A DNA stretch of 64,000 nucleotides from an uncultured Eubacteriales bacterium. GTDB lineage: Bacteria; Bacillota; Clostridia; Peptostreptococcales; Anaerovoracaceae. A program made the translations under genes and the position numbers. The notes under the pieces are model-generated. The model searched no databases. It was not told where the DNA came from and saw only the letters and a list, made by a program, of their open reading frames with translations. The stretch spans positions 160,096-224,095 of the forward strand of contig CACYLW010000007.1 in the NCBI GenBank assembly GCA_902775345.1, read 5' to 3'. Position 1 is the stretch's first letter. Each line of letters opens with the position of its first letter. Below are positions 1 through 8,900 of this stretch, in pieces.

Positions 1-405
1 GATATCCGTCTGCATGTCATAGAGAAGCTGATCGATATACTCATAGGATCTGTACTTCATGTAGTTTGCATGATTCTCGGCTTCCTTGAGGATGGCATCA
101 GCTCTTCTCTGAGCGTCCTTGTAAATGTTGTTGTTGTTTACAAGGTATTCAACCTGATCCTTGGCCTCGTTGATCATCCTGTTATATTCCTTCTTGGCAT
201 CGCTGATGATGCGGTCTCTCTCCTGATCGAGCCATCTTGCCTGCTGTATGTCGCGAGGCAGGTTTGCGCGTATATCCTCGAGGATCTTAGTTGCTACATC
301 AAGATCGATGATGCCCTTTTCGGAGAAAGGCATTTTGCTTGAAGAAGTGATGAGATCTTCAAGTTCCTCAAGAAGAGACATTAATTTGATGCTGTCGTCG
401 TTCAT
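1..405 (-). CDS. Coiled-coil protein next to coaD (3' end outside window)
   Basis: The reading frame starts with ATG at 405, seven bases after a GGAGG ribosome site, and runs off the left edge after 135 codons. The visible part is soluble and very rich in charged residues. It looks helical from about residue 55 on, with repeated Lys/Glu/Arg and Ala spacing typical of coiled coils, and it has no signal peptide or membrane segment. Proteins of this type, often labelled ATPase or H+-ATPase subunit H-like, commonly follow coaD in Clostridia. That label is weak and no enzymatic motif is visible. The gene lies 48 bp downstream of coaD and is probably in its operon. Function unknown. Confidence 0.7.
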   Translation of the reverse strand, partial: MNDDSIKLMSLLEELEDLITSSSKMPFSEKGIIDLDVATKILEDIRANLPRDIQQARWLDQERDRIISDAKKEYNRMINEAKDQVEYLVNNNNIYKDAQRRADAILKEAENHANYMKYRSYEYIDQLLYDMQTDI

Positions 406-453
406 ATTGATTCCTCCATTTTTATCTTTCAGGAACGGTCATGCCGGTCCGAT

Positions 454-939
454 TTATTTACTGAGTTTTTCCTTTATTCTCTTTTCAACATATTCGGGAA
501 CAAGTCCTTCTATGCTTCCTCCGAGAGAAGCAACTTCCTTTACAATACTTGAACATATGAAAGAATGCTGCGGATCCGTCATCAAGAGTATTGTCTCCGT
601 ATCTCCGGTAAAAAGAAGCGCATTCATCTGCGCCATCTGAAGTTCACTTTCAAAATCCGCCGTATTCCTCAGGCCTCTTACATAAGCCGTAAAACCGTTC
701 GCATTGACATAGTCTGCAATGAGACCGCTGAAAGTCTCGACTTTTACATTCGGAATATGCTTTGTTACTTCCCTGGTTATTTCTACTCTTTCTTCAACAG
801 TAAAAAAACCGGTCTTTCTCGGATTGATAGCAATAGCCACAGTGAGTGAATCATACATCTTTGCAGCTCTCTCTATAATATTGAGATGTCCGTTTGTGAC
901 CGGGTCAAATGAGCCCGCATAAAGAGCTTTTCTTTCCAT
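454..939 (-). CDS. coaD: Phosphopantetheine adenylyltransferase
   Basis: This enzyme transfers AMP from ATP to 4'-phosphopantetheine, the penultimate step of coenzyme A synthesis in the cytosol. The 161-residue length is normal. The nucleotidyltransferase signature GSFDPVTNGH is at residues 9-18, and the second family motif (SSIVKEVA) is near residue 125. I chose ATG at 939 because GTGAGGGAC lies just upstream as a ribosome site; a GTG five codons earlier would put that site inside the gene. It follows rsmD by 28 bp, the classic rsmD-coaD order of Firmicutes. Assignment is secure. Confidence 0.95.
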   Translation of the reverse strand: MERKALYAGSFDPVTNGHLNIIERAAKMYDSLTVAIAINPRKTGFFTVEERVEITREVTKHIPNVKVETFSGLIADYVNANGFTAYVRGLRNTADFESELQMAQMNALLFTGDTETILLMTDPQHSFICSSIVKEVASLGGSIEGLVPEYVEKRIKEKLSK

Positions 940-967
940 CAGTAAGTCCCTCACTTAACTCAATATA

Positions 968-1540
968 TTAGCAAAACGGTTCACGATTATCAACAGAAAA
1001 CAAGTCTACACCTATCGAACCGTACTTCTTTTCTTTGAATTTTTCAAGGTTTCCGTAGGTATCCAATAATTTATTATCGTATAAATGTTCGCATACCACG
1101 ACGCTCCTCTCATCAATCATGCCATATTCCTGCAGTTTCAGCATTGCAGTTACATAAAAGTCGGTTTTTTCATAAGGCGGATCAATGATCACTATATCAA
1201 ACACAGGCTTTTCACGCCTTCCTGATATTTCTGTGAGAGCAGCCTCAAAATCTTTGCCTAATACTACAGCATCCTTTCCGGCTCCGCAGTTTGCGATGTT
1301 GGAAACAAGCACCCGCTGATTCTGTCTGTTCGTCTCTACGAATGTACACCTTGCCGCTCCTCTTGAGAGTGCTTCAAGACCCATTGCCCCGCTTCCGGCA
1401 AAGAGATCCAGAACTTCGGCATCCGGCAGCCACTGCATGATCATGCTGAATACGGCTTCCCTTACCTTCTCGGTAGTAGGTCTGATGCCCCTTGGCACCT
1501 CTATATTTCTGTATTTGTACTTTCCTGATGTGATCTTCAT
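968..1540 (-). CDS. rsmD: 16S rRNA (guanine(966)-N(2))-methyltransferase
   Basis: This is an SAM-dependent methyltransferase that modifies G966 of 16S rRNA in the small subunit. The 190-residue protein has the SAM-binding motif DLFAGSG at residues 45-51 and the catalytic motif DPPY at 120-123, as in RsmD. The N-terminal segment with a basic patch and PTTEKVREAVF (21-31) is also characteristic. It lies between recG (4 bp upstream) and coaD (28 bp downstream), all on the minus strand and probably one transcript. Confidence 0.94.
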   Translation of the reverse strand: MKITSGKYKYRNIEVPRGIRPTTEKVREAVFSMIMQWLPDAEVLDLFAGSGAMGLEALSRGAARCTFVETNRQNQRVLVSNIANCGAGKDAVVLGKDFEAALTEISGRREKPVFDIVIIDPPYEKTDFYVTAMLKLQEYGMIDERSVVVCEHLYDNKLLDTYGNLEKFKEKKYGSIGVDLFSVDNREPFC

Positions 1541-1544
1541 GTTC

Positions 1545-3593
1545 TCAGATAATATTTGAATTGTCGGATGCGCCTGCGCGCATCATCATCCCGTAAGCAT
1601 ATGCAGCATCTGTAAGGCATTTGCCCTCCTGACGCTCTGCCATTATTTTATCTGCATCTTCGATTGCAGCTTCTAGTATATCCGTATACCTCGAAAGCAT
1701 CAATACATCCGATGCTGCTGTGCCTGACTGCATGGTTCCCATAACATCGCCGGGTCCCCTCATCTCATAGTCGGTCTCACTTATCTCAAAGCCGTCGCTT
1801 ATCTCAGCCATGGCTTTTGCCCTCGCGACTGCTGTCTCGGATTTACTGTAGTTGATTACATAGCAATAAGACTGCCTGCTGCTGCGTCCTACCCTGCCTC
1901 TCAGCTGGTGCATCTGAGCAAGGCCGAAGCGTTCGCTGTTTTCTATTATAATAACTGTAGCCTCAGGTATGTCGATGCCTACTTCGATGACGATAGTGGA
2001 TACCAGGATCTGCACGCTGCCATCCTTGAAGGCGTTCATGATCGAGGTTTTTTCCTCGCCGCTCAGGCGTCCGTGCAGCAGAGCAGCCTCATATCCCGGA
2101 AACCTTTCTTTGATTTCCTCAAACAGTTTCTGTACGGACTGCAGGTCTTCGTCATCGTTGTCAATGCTTGGAGCTATTACATATGCGCGGTTTCCTTTCG
2201 CGAGCTCGCTCCTCATTCCGGAATACGCGCGTTCCCTTGTGCTGCTGTCAAGCGCCCGTGTTATTATTCTTTTCCTGTCCCTGGGCATGGATCTGATGAT
2301 GCTGAAATCCATGTCCCCAAACACCGTCGCGGCAAGAGTACGCGGAATAGGCGTCGCGCTCATGACACAGACGTTGACTCCTCTGCCCTTTTTTATAAGG
2401 CTTTTTCTCTGTGCTACTCCGAATCTGTGCTGTTCATCTGTTATTACAAGCGCAAGATCGTTGAATGAAACATCATTCTGTATCAGCGCATGTGTCCCTA
2501 TAAGCACATCTGTTTTACCACTCGCAACGTCATCTATCACCTTGCGTCTGTCAGAAATCTTCATTCCGCTTACAAGAAGGTCGCACCTGATCCCGTACCG
2601 CGAAAGGTCGCTGCTTATGCTCTCGTAATGCTGCTTTGCAAGTATGCTTGTCGGAGCCATCATAGCCGCCTGCATGCCGGAAACGGCACACCTATATATC
2701 GCTGCTTCAGCTACTGCAGTCTTTCCGCATCCGACATCACCCTGAACGAGTCTGTTCATAGGCTTTCTGCTGCTCAGATCTGCCATGATCTCATTTATAC
2801 ATTTGGACTGGCCTTCAGTCAGTTCAAATGGCAGTCCGCCGTAAAATACACTCATGTCCTGTTCAGGCACCGATGAGTCGACTTCCGGGTCCGCCGCACC
2901 GGCTGCATTCATTCTTACCGCAAGCTGGTACATCAGCAGTTTCTCATATATAAGTCTGTATCTTGCTGCTTTATAATGCTGCTCACTCTCAGGGAAATGG
3001 ATGTTCCCGAAAGCGAACTCCGGTCCGCAAAGTTTGCGTTTTTCAACTATGTCTCTTCCTATCCAGTCAGTATCCAGATCCGTGTTATCCAGCGCTTCTT
3101 TTACCCATTTCCTGAGACTTGCATCTGTAAGGCCGGCGGAATGCCTGTAGACCGGGAATATACCTCTGGCATCTCTTTCGCCGCCCGCCTTGCTGAATTC
3201 GGGATTAGTCCATACTCTTGCACCATTCCTGATCCTCATGCGGCCGAAAAGCACATATTCTTCGCCGGTGGTAAGCATCTTTCTGAGATAAGGCATGTTA
3301 AAAAAGACAGCGTAAAAAACACAGCTGTCATCCCTGAGCGTACATTCCGTCATGGAACGTCCGCCCGAGAGTGGCCTCAGCTGCACTTTGATGAGTCTTC
3401 CGCACGTCAGACTGTCCTTCTCAGTGCCGGCATCCATGGCGCGCACCAGATGACGTCTGTCCTTATATTTTACAGGATAATAAGACAGCAGGTCGCCTAT
3501 TGTCTCAATACCTGCTGCTGATAGCTGATCCTTCTTCTTCGGACCTATCCCTTTTAAAGTTGTTATCTCATCACTGAGAGCGTATTTTATCAT
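1545..3593 (-). CDS. recG: ATP-dependent DNA helicase RecG
   Basis: RecG is a double-stranded DNA translocase that remodels stalled forks and Holliday junctions. The 682 residues match the family length. An N-terminal helix-hairpin-helix-like stretch (LKGIGPKKKDQL, residues 13-24) and an OB-fold wedge region precede the SF2 helicase core. The core carries a Walker A motif (GDVGCGKTAV, about 286-295), a DEQH box (about 387) and the C-terminal QLRGRVGRS motif VI. The gene starts 1 bp from the end of asp23 and is followed by rsmD. In many Firmicutes a DAK-type kinase gene (fakA/yloV) sits between asp23 and recG; it is absent here. Confidence 0.95.
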   Translation of the reverse strand: MIKYALSDEITTLKGIGPKKKDQLSAAGIETIGDLLSYYPVKYKDRRHLVRAMDAGTEKDSLTCGRLIKVQLRPLSGGRSMTECTLRDDSCVFYAVFFNMPYLRKMLTTGEEYVLFGRMRIRNGARVWTNPEFSKAGGERDARGIFPVYRHSAGLTDASLRKWVKEALDNTDLDTDWIGRDIVEKRKLCGPEFAFGNIHFPESEQHYKAARYRLIYEKLLMYQLAVRMNAAGAADPEVDSSVPEQDMSVFYGGLPFELTEGQSKCINEIMADLSSRKPMNRLVQGDVGCGKTAVAEAAIYRCAVSGMQAAMMAPTSILAKQHYESISSDLSRYGIRCDLLVSGMKISDRRKVIDDVASGKTDVLIGTHALIQNDVSFNDLALVITDEQHRFGVAQRKSLIKKGRGVNVCVMSATPIPRTLAATVFGDMDFSIIRSMPRDRKRIITRALDSSTRERAYSGMRSELAKGNRAYVIAPSIDNDDEDLQSVQKLFEEIKERFPGYEAALLHGRLSGEEKTSIMNAFKDGSVQILVSTIVIEVGIDIPEATVIIIENSERFGLAQMHQLRGRVGRSSRQSYCYVINYSKSETAVARAKAMAEISDGFEISETDYEMRGPGDVMGTMQSGTAASDVLMLSRYTDILEAAIEDADKIMAERQEGKCLTDAAYAYGMMMRAGASDNSNII

Positions 3594-3594
3594 T

Positions 3595-4005
3595 TCAGTT
3601 ATTGTTTCTGACTATATCAATATTACGCTTGATGATCACACCGTTCTTGTCACCTGATAAACCCCTGACCTTGACACTGATGGTGACCGGCTTCGGAAGC
3701 CTGAGCATTTCGAAGTCCTTTTCAACAGCTTCAAATATCATGTCAGCGGTTTCAGAAATGTTTTTTCCGTTCTTTACAACAATATATATCTTGACCTTCA
3801 CCTGGTCTTTTTTCTCAGAAACCTCGACGGCGTCATAATAATCCGGATCGATTATTGGTGTAGGCTTTTCCTTGATCGGCTTGCCTTTCTTGTTTGAAAG
3901 CATAAGAAAAGTCCCCATGCCCAGCATGTCTTCGATTATCATGCGTTCGATGACGCCCTTATTTACCGCAATGGCACCATAACTGTTTCTGACGATTACT
4001 GACAT
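3595..4005 (-). CDS. Asp23/Gls24 family envelope stress protein
   Basis: This 136-residue cytosolic protein has the Asp23/Gls24 (DUF322) layout: an N-terminal GAIAVNKGVIERM segment, a central insertion with Pro/Lys, then beta strands ending with VTISVKVRGLSG. Family members bind membrane anchors and affect envelope stress, or act next to the fatty-acid kinase FakA. The ribosome site is weak (AAAAGAAC). A terminator for the preceding rpmB transcript lies at 4062-4097, so this gene may start its own transcript in the AT-rich 60 bp before it. recG follows after 1 bp. The exact role here is not deducible. Confidence 0.85.
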   Translation of the reverse strand: MSVIVRNSYGAIAVNKGVIERMIIEDMLGMGTFLMLSNKKGKPIKEKPTPIIDPDYYDAVEVSEKKDQVKVKIYIVVKNGKNISETADMIFEAVEKDFEMLRLPKPVTISVKVRGLSGDKNGVIIKRNIDIVRNNN

Positions 4006-4061
4006 TGTTCTTTTATTCTCTGGGGACCATATCTTTCGTATTGTTATTATTACATTTTTTT

Positions 4062-4097
4062 GAAAAAGAAAAAAGCCTCGAGCAGCATGTGCTCAAG
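4062..4097 (-). terminator. Rho-independent terminator of rpmB
   Basis: On the minus strand an 8-bp stem (CTTGAGCA with TGCTCGAG, one G-U pair) and a 5-nt loop are followed by GCTTTTTTCTTTTT. It lies 26 bp after the rpmB stop codon and before asp23. Confidence 0.85.
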
Positions 4098-4122
4098 ACC
4101 ATCCTCTTAAAATATGCTTCTA

Positions 4123-4326
4123 TCAGACGGCACGGTTGACCTTGCCCGATCTGAGGCAGCTTGTGCATACGGAAGCTTTTCTTACTCTGCCGTTATCATT
4201 GATCCTTACGGTCTGGATATTAGCGTTCCATTTTCTTTTTGTATGGATGTTGGAGTGAGAAACAGTATTTCCCGATCTAGTTATAGTAACACAACCGTTT
4301 TTTCAATGCAAGCACTTTTTTCTCAT
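4123..4326 (-). pseudogene. rpmB: Ribosomal protein L28 gene with in-frame UGA at codon 8
   Basis: From residue 18 on the frame reads as a normal L28: SGNTVSHSN, then basic residues, then the C-terminal CTSCLRSGKVNRAV at the TGA stop (4123-4125). L28 is a large-subunit protein; Clostridial forms bind zinc through two CxxC pairs, and the second (CTSC) is present. Upstream in the same frame is ATG at 4326 with AAGGA nine bases before it, encoding MRKKCLH, then TGA (4303-4305), then KNGC. TGA stands exactly where CxxC needs its second cysteine after C5. Upstream and downstream signals, including the terminator, are intact. The likeliest reading is a TGC or TGT to TGA nonsense change or a base error; recoding is possible but unsupported. 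No ATG, GTG or TTG occurs in frame after the TGA. Confidence 0.75.
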
Positions 4327-4358
4327 TTTTCAATGTCCTTATTAAACCTCATAATTTC

Positions 4359-4387
4359 TTCAAATAAAAGTTGTTTAAGAGTATAAT
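4359..4387 (+). promoter_or_regulatory. Sigma-A type promoter for the PepD-like gene
   Basis: TTCAAA at 4359-4364, a 17-bp spacer, and a perfect TATAAT at 4382-4387, 34 bp before the ATG at 4422. Confidence 0.7.
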
Positions 4388-4421
4388 ATCTAATGAAATA
4401 ATATGTATTTCGGAGTTGGAA

Positions 4422-5903
4422 ATGAGCAAATTATTCAGTAACAATAAATTCAGGATCGCTATCATACTTTTAGCAATAATAATAGTCGCGGGCATATCCT
4501 TCTTTAAATCCAGAAGCACGAAGCTACTGGATAAGGATGTTTACTCCTCCTTCAAAACAGCCATCGATGATATATGCGAATCGGAGAACGGCGGTTTTGC
4601 AGACCAGCGTGAACTGATGGATTTCATCGAGAGCTGGGCTGACGAGAACTCTCTTAAATATAAAGAGGATAAACACGGAAACATTATATTCAACCGGCCC
4701 GCGGTCAAACGCAAAAAGAATGTGACCCCTACCCTTGTCGCAGTAAGCATGAACTATCAGACTGCTTCAGACAATGCGCAGATCCTCGCTTCTGCCGCAG
4801 CCATAGCTCACTCTGATATTGAATCAGGGCGCCGTACGGTAGTCTTTTTCAATGATGATAAGGGCCTTGCCGAAGGATACAAGGGTATCAATAAAAAGTA
4901 TATAGATTCAAAAACCAAGGTTATCTACCTCGATCAGGGTTCCATGACTTATCTTTCGACCGGATCATTCCAGCAAAGGCAGACGGAAATAGTCATACCC
5001 GCCCACCGCGAAAAGAATCCTTGTGATACAGCCGTAAAGATCAATATCAGCGGGATCCGTTCCAACGTCATAGGTCCCGGAATCAATAAGCATCCTGATC
5101 CGATCTCAGCTCTCAGCAGCCTTCTTACTCGTCTTAAAAGCAAATCGACCGACAGCAGGCTTGCTGAATTAAGTGTCGGAAGCAACGGAAGCATGTACCC
5201 TGTTTCGCTGGAAGCAACTATCGTCATAAACTCGTACAACCTGTCGTCTTTTACCGGATATATCGATAAAAGGATCAAAGCCTGGGAAAAATCATACGGT
5301 TCGGATTATGAAGATCTCGTTTTCACATATGAAGTGATCAGTGACGAGGAGTCCCTCCCTCAGAAAGTATATACTGCTGCGACTACCGATAAGATTACAG
5401 GCATTCTTTACACTATACGCAGCGGAGCCTACAGATATACAGAAAACGATTCGATTCCTGACGGTAAAGAACCCGGAGATGCATATGGAATAAATTGTCT
5501 GACGGATATACAGGCAGAAAATGACAGTATAACGATCCCCGTCATCGTACAGGGAGTCAACGATTCCTTTACTGAAAGGATTTTGAATGATAATAAGGTT
5601 GCTGTTGAACTTTACAAATGCACATACAATCAGACAGATAAGATCGAAGCTTTTCTGAACGATAAAGATAAACTGTCCCGCACTTTCAAAAACACATTTG
5701 ATAAAGTCAGTGATGGAGGTGTCGCGGATTCAGAGCTGGCATTCATCACCGATAATTACTTTACTCCGTGTTCATATCTCCAGGCGAAGAACAGCAGCGC
5801 GGATATAATACATATACGTACAAAAGGCTCTTCCGCTTCAGACATAGCAAACACGATACTCTGTTATATCAAGGCAAAAGGCAATACTTCTATCTTTAAA
5901 TAA
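4422..5903 (+). CDS. Membrane-anchored degenerate PepD-like (M20C) protein
   Basis: This 493-residue protein has one N-terminal membrane segment (about residues 10-28). The remaining extracytoplasmic part resembles Xaa-His dipeptidases (PepD, family M20C): a WADENSL...HGNIIFNRPA stretch near 75-100, an SDN motif near 122, a VIYLDQG segment near 170 and an ITGILYTIRSG segment near 330. Key metal ligands are missing. The usual HxDMV reads VSMNYQ, the DEE pair reads NDDKG, and the GGHSG histidine is gone. It is therefore probably not a peptidase but a binding or structural pseudoenzyme. ATG at 4422 follows GGAG. It lies 46 bp before a penicillin-binding protein gene, suggesting a wall-related role by context only. 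Confidence 0.7.
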   Translation: MSKLFSNNKFRIAIILLAIIIVAGISFFKSRSTKLLDKDVYSSFKTAIDDICESENGGFADQRELMDFIESWADENSLKYKEDKHGNIIFNRPAVKRKKNVTPTLVAVSMNYQTASDNAQILASAAAIAHSDIESGRRTVVFFNDDKGLAEGYKGINKKYIDSKTKVIYLDQGSMTYLSTGSFQQRQTEIVIPAHREKNPCDTAVKINISGIRSNVIGPGINKHPDPISALSSLLTRLKSKSTDSRLAELSVGSNGSMYPVSLEATIVINSYNLSSFTGYIDKRIKAWEKSYGSDYEDLVFTYEVISDEESLPQKVYTAATTDKITGILYTIRSGAYRYTENDSIPDGKEPGDAYGINCLTDIQAENDSITIPVIVQGVNDSFTERILNDNKVAVELYKCTYNQTDKIEAFLNDKDKLSRTFKNTFDKVSDGGVADSELAFITDNYFTPCSYLQAKNSSADIIHIRTKGSSASDIANTILCYIKAKGNTSIFK

Positions 5904-5949
5904 TAAATGATATAATAATTAATTGATTATTATATTTAGGAGGAAAATG

Positions 5950-8900
5950 ATGAGATCAGACAGAGATAAGAGAACTGATACAGAACGTGAAATAGACGAT
6001 TTTCTGTCTAAGTTCGAGAACCCTGCTGACGAATTGTCCGCTGATATAAACTCTTATCTGGATGAAGATGAACAGGAAAGAGATGATAATGATAAGAATG
6101 CTGTGATCAATGATCAGGATACTGTAAAGAAGGCACCTGTTCAGACTTTTTCATGGAAAATCATTGATCCTCCTGAAACAGAGACTCTCCCGGAGGTATC
6201 ATTTGACACTTCTGATCAAGCAAATTCTAGTATCGACGATAAAACAATTATCGTTGATGATAAATCTGCGGATCTTCCTGAAGCTTTCTCTGCAGGCAGT
6301 GATACAAGTGACACTCCTGAAGATCCGGAGAATCAGGAAAGCATTTCTCTGATCGATGATCATAACGACAATGCTGAGAGCAAAGACAATACCGGCATTG
6401 CAGATACTGTAGAGAATGCAGATACTGCAGAGAATTCAGAAACTTCAGATATTACAGATACAATAAATATTGCAGACACTGCAGATATTACAGCTACAAT
6501 AAAAATTGCAGACACTGCAGATGCTGCAGGTATTGATTCTGATATGGCCGCTGCAGTTATTGCAGCTGCTGAAAATGCCGGTAACGGCACAGACACGGTT
6601 TCTGCTCATGAAACCGGCGGAAAAAAAGTTAAAGCAGCTAAGAAGGATAAAACAGCTAAAAAAGGCGGTATTAGCCATGCCCTTTTCCTCAAAAAGAACA
6701 AGGACTTCGATCCTTCTCAGGGTGCAACATACGTAAAAGATGGTAAAACCATCAAAAATAAGGAATATAAATTCAGTTTTCTTAAACTTATACGTGATTT
6801 TGTTGTTATAGGCGCTGTTTGTGTTCTGGCAGGACTCATAGTTGCGATCTCAATAATCTCCCAGGCACCTAAATACGATTACAAAGACATCTATTCACAG
6901 ATCGAAACCGCTTCTATCGTATATAACGACGAAGGCAAGCAGATCGACAACATTTTCTATACTGAGAACCGTAAGGTCGTCAAGTACGAAGACATGCCTC
7001 AGGATCTCATCAATGCTTTCGTTGCGATCGAGGATAAGACTTTCTGGAAGCATCATGGTTTTAACTGGACCCGTATGATCGGCGCGGTTCTTTCTTCGCT
7101 TACCGGAAACGGACGCATCAGCGGTACCAGTACCATCACCCAGCAGCTTGCCCGAAACGTATATCTTGCTGACACTAAAAGTGTGCGGAGTATAAAGCGA
7201 AAACTTCTGGAAATGTACTACGCTAACCGTCTGGAGCACTTCCTCAGCAAGGAAGAAATCATAGAAGCATATCTGAACACAATATATCTGGGACACGGAT
7301 GTTACGGTGTCAATGCTGCCGCACGCACATATTTCTCAAAGAGCGTAAAGAAACTCGATCTTGTTGAATGTGCTGCTCTGGCTGCCCTTCCTCAGTCACC
7401 TGATACCTATGCCCTTCTCAAACTCGCAAGCGAGGCTCAGGACGTAGTGGATTCCGAGGTAGTAGCGACCGAACCTGATACCGTTGTCACAAATGATCTT
7501 TCAAGAGAGAGGCGCCAGCTTACGCTCGATCTCATGCTGAGCCAGAATCTGATCGACAAGGAACAGTACGACAAGGCATACGATCTTACTCTTAACGAAT
7601 TCATCAAACCTAACCTGAAGTCTTCAAGCAGTATCTATTCTTACTTCCATGAGTACCTTATCGATACGATCATTGCCGATCTCATGGAACAGAAAGGCAT
7701 GGAATATGAGGATGCTGAACGTACTGTTTATACAAAGGGTCTGCAGATCTATTCCACGGTTGACAGTAACGCGATGGAAGTCATAGCCAAGGAATTCCAG
7801 GATGGCAGCAACTTCCCTTACGTATCTGCTCCGCAGGACGGTGACGGAAACCTGCTCAACAACGATGGTCATATAGCTTTATATAACTACAATAATTTCT
7901 TTGACAGCAAAGGCAACTTCAAACTGAGCGGAGCCGACGGAGATGTAAAAGTCAATGACGACGGCAGCATAACCATCAAAGCTGATCATAAACTTGAGAT
8001 CTATGAAACTGAAGTCAATGGCGAGACCGATTACAGCCTTGAATTCAAGACATACTATTTCTATGACGATGATGATATCCTTTACTCTATTTCCGGAGGA
8101 TATCTCAATATTCCTATGAATTATAAGTCTGCAGACTCTAAGGGAAATGTCACCATAGACAAGGCCTTCTTCGATGATGAGTACTATGAGGGCGCGATCA
8201 AAATCAAGGGAGACGATGTTATACTGACACCTAAGTCTTATACCCTCTCGCCTAAGCAGCGTCAGCCTCAGGCAGCCATGACCATCGTCGGAGTAGGTAC
8301 AGGTGAAGTGAAGGCTATGGTAGGAGGGCGTCAGTTCGGCGGGCAGAAAATGCTCAACAGATCACTCAACCCGCGTCAGCCGGGATCATCGATCAAGCCT
8401 CTCGCTGTATACGGAGCTGCTCTTCAGAAGAGTTATGAGCTTGCAAAAGAAGGTAAAAAATGGGAATTCACTGATTACCATATCGACAGACAGGGAACAA
8501 AGGGCTGGGGAGATTACATTACTGTTCACTCCTCGGTCGAAGACGAAAAAACTAAGATCGAAGGAAAATACTGGCCTAACAACTTCAATAATTCCTTCTC
8601 AGGCAAGAACACTTTCAAGACAGCCATTCAGAAGTCCATCAATACATGCGCTGTAAAACTGATCTTCCAGATAGGAACTGATTTCTCGATCGAACAGCTC
8701 AAAAAATTCGGTCTGACCACTGTTCAGGACGATCTCAGCAAATCCGTAAATGATGCGAACCCTGCTGCACTTGGTCTTGGCGCCATGACGGAAGGCGTTA
8801 CTCCTCTCGAAATGGCTCTTGCGTATGCGTCCTTCCCTGGCGGCGGTAAGGTCAATACACCTATTTGCTATACAAAAGTACTTGACCGTAACGGCGAAGT

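Noticed and set aside
4250-4305. SECIS-like element supporting selenocysteine in L28
   Set aside because: Only a 4-bp GTTA/TAAC hairpin is visible after the UGA; no stable stem at the usual distance. Recoding is kept as a possibility only.
4283-4311. TTGCAT-N17-TACTAT promoter pattern on the minus strand inside rpmB
   Set aside because: It lies within the L28 codons once the ATG at 4326 is taken as start, and no start codon follows it in frame. I treat it as a chance match.
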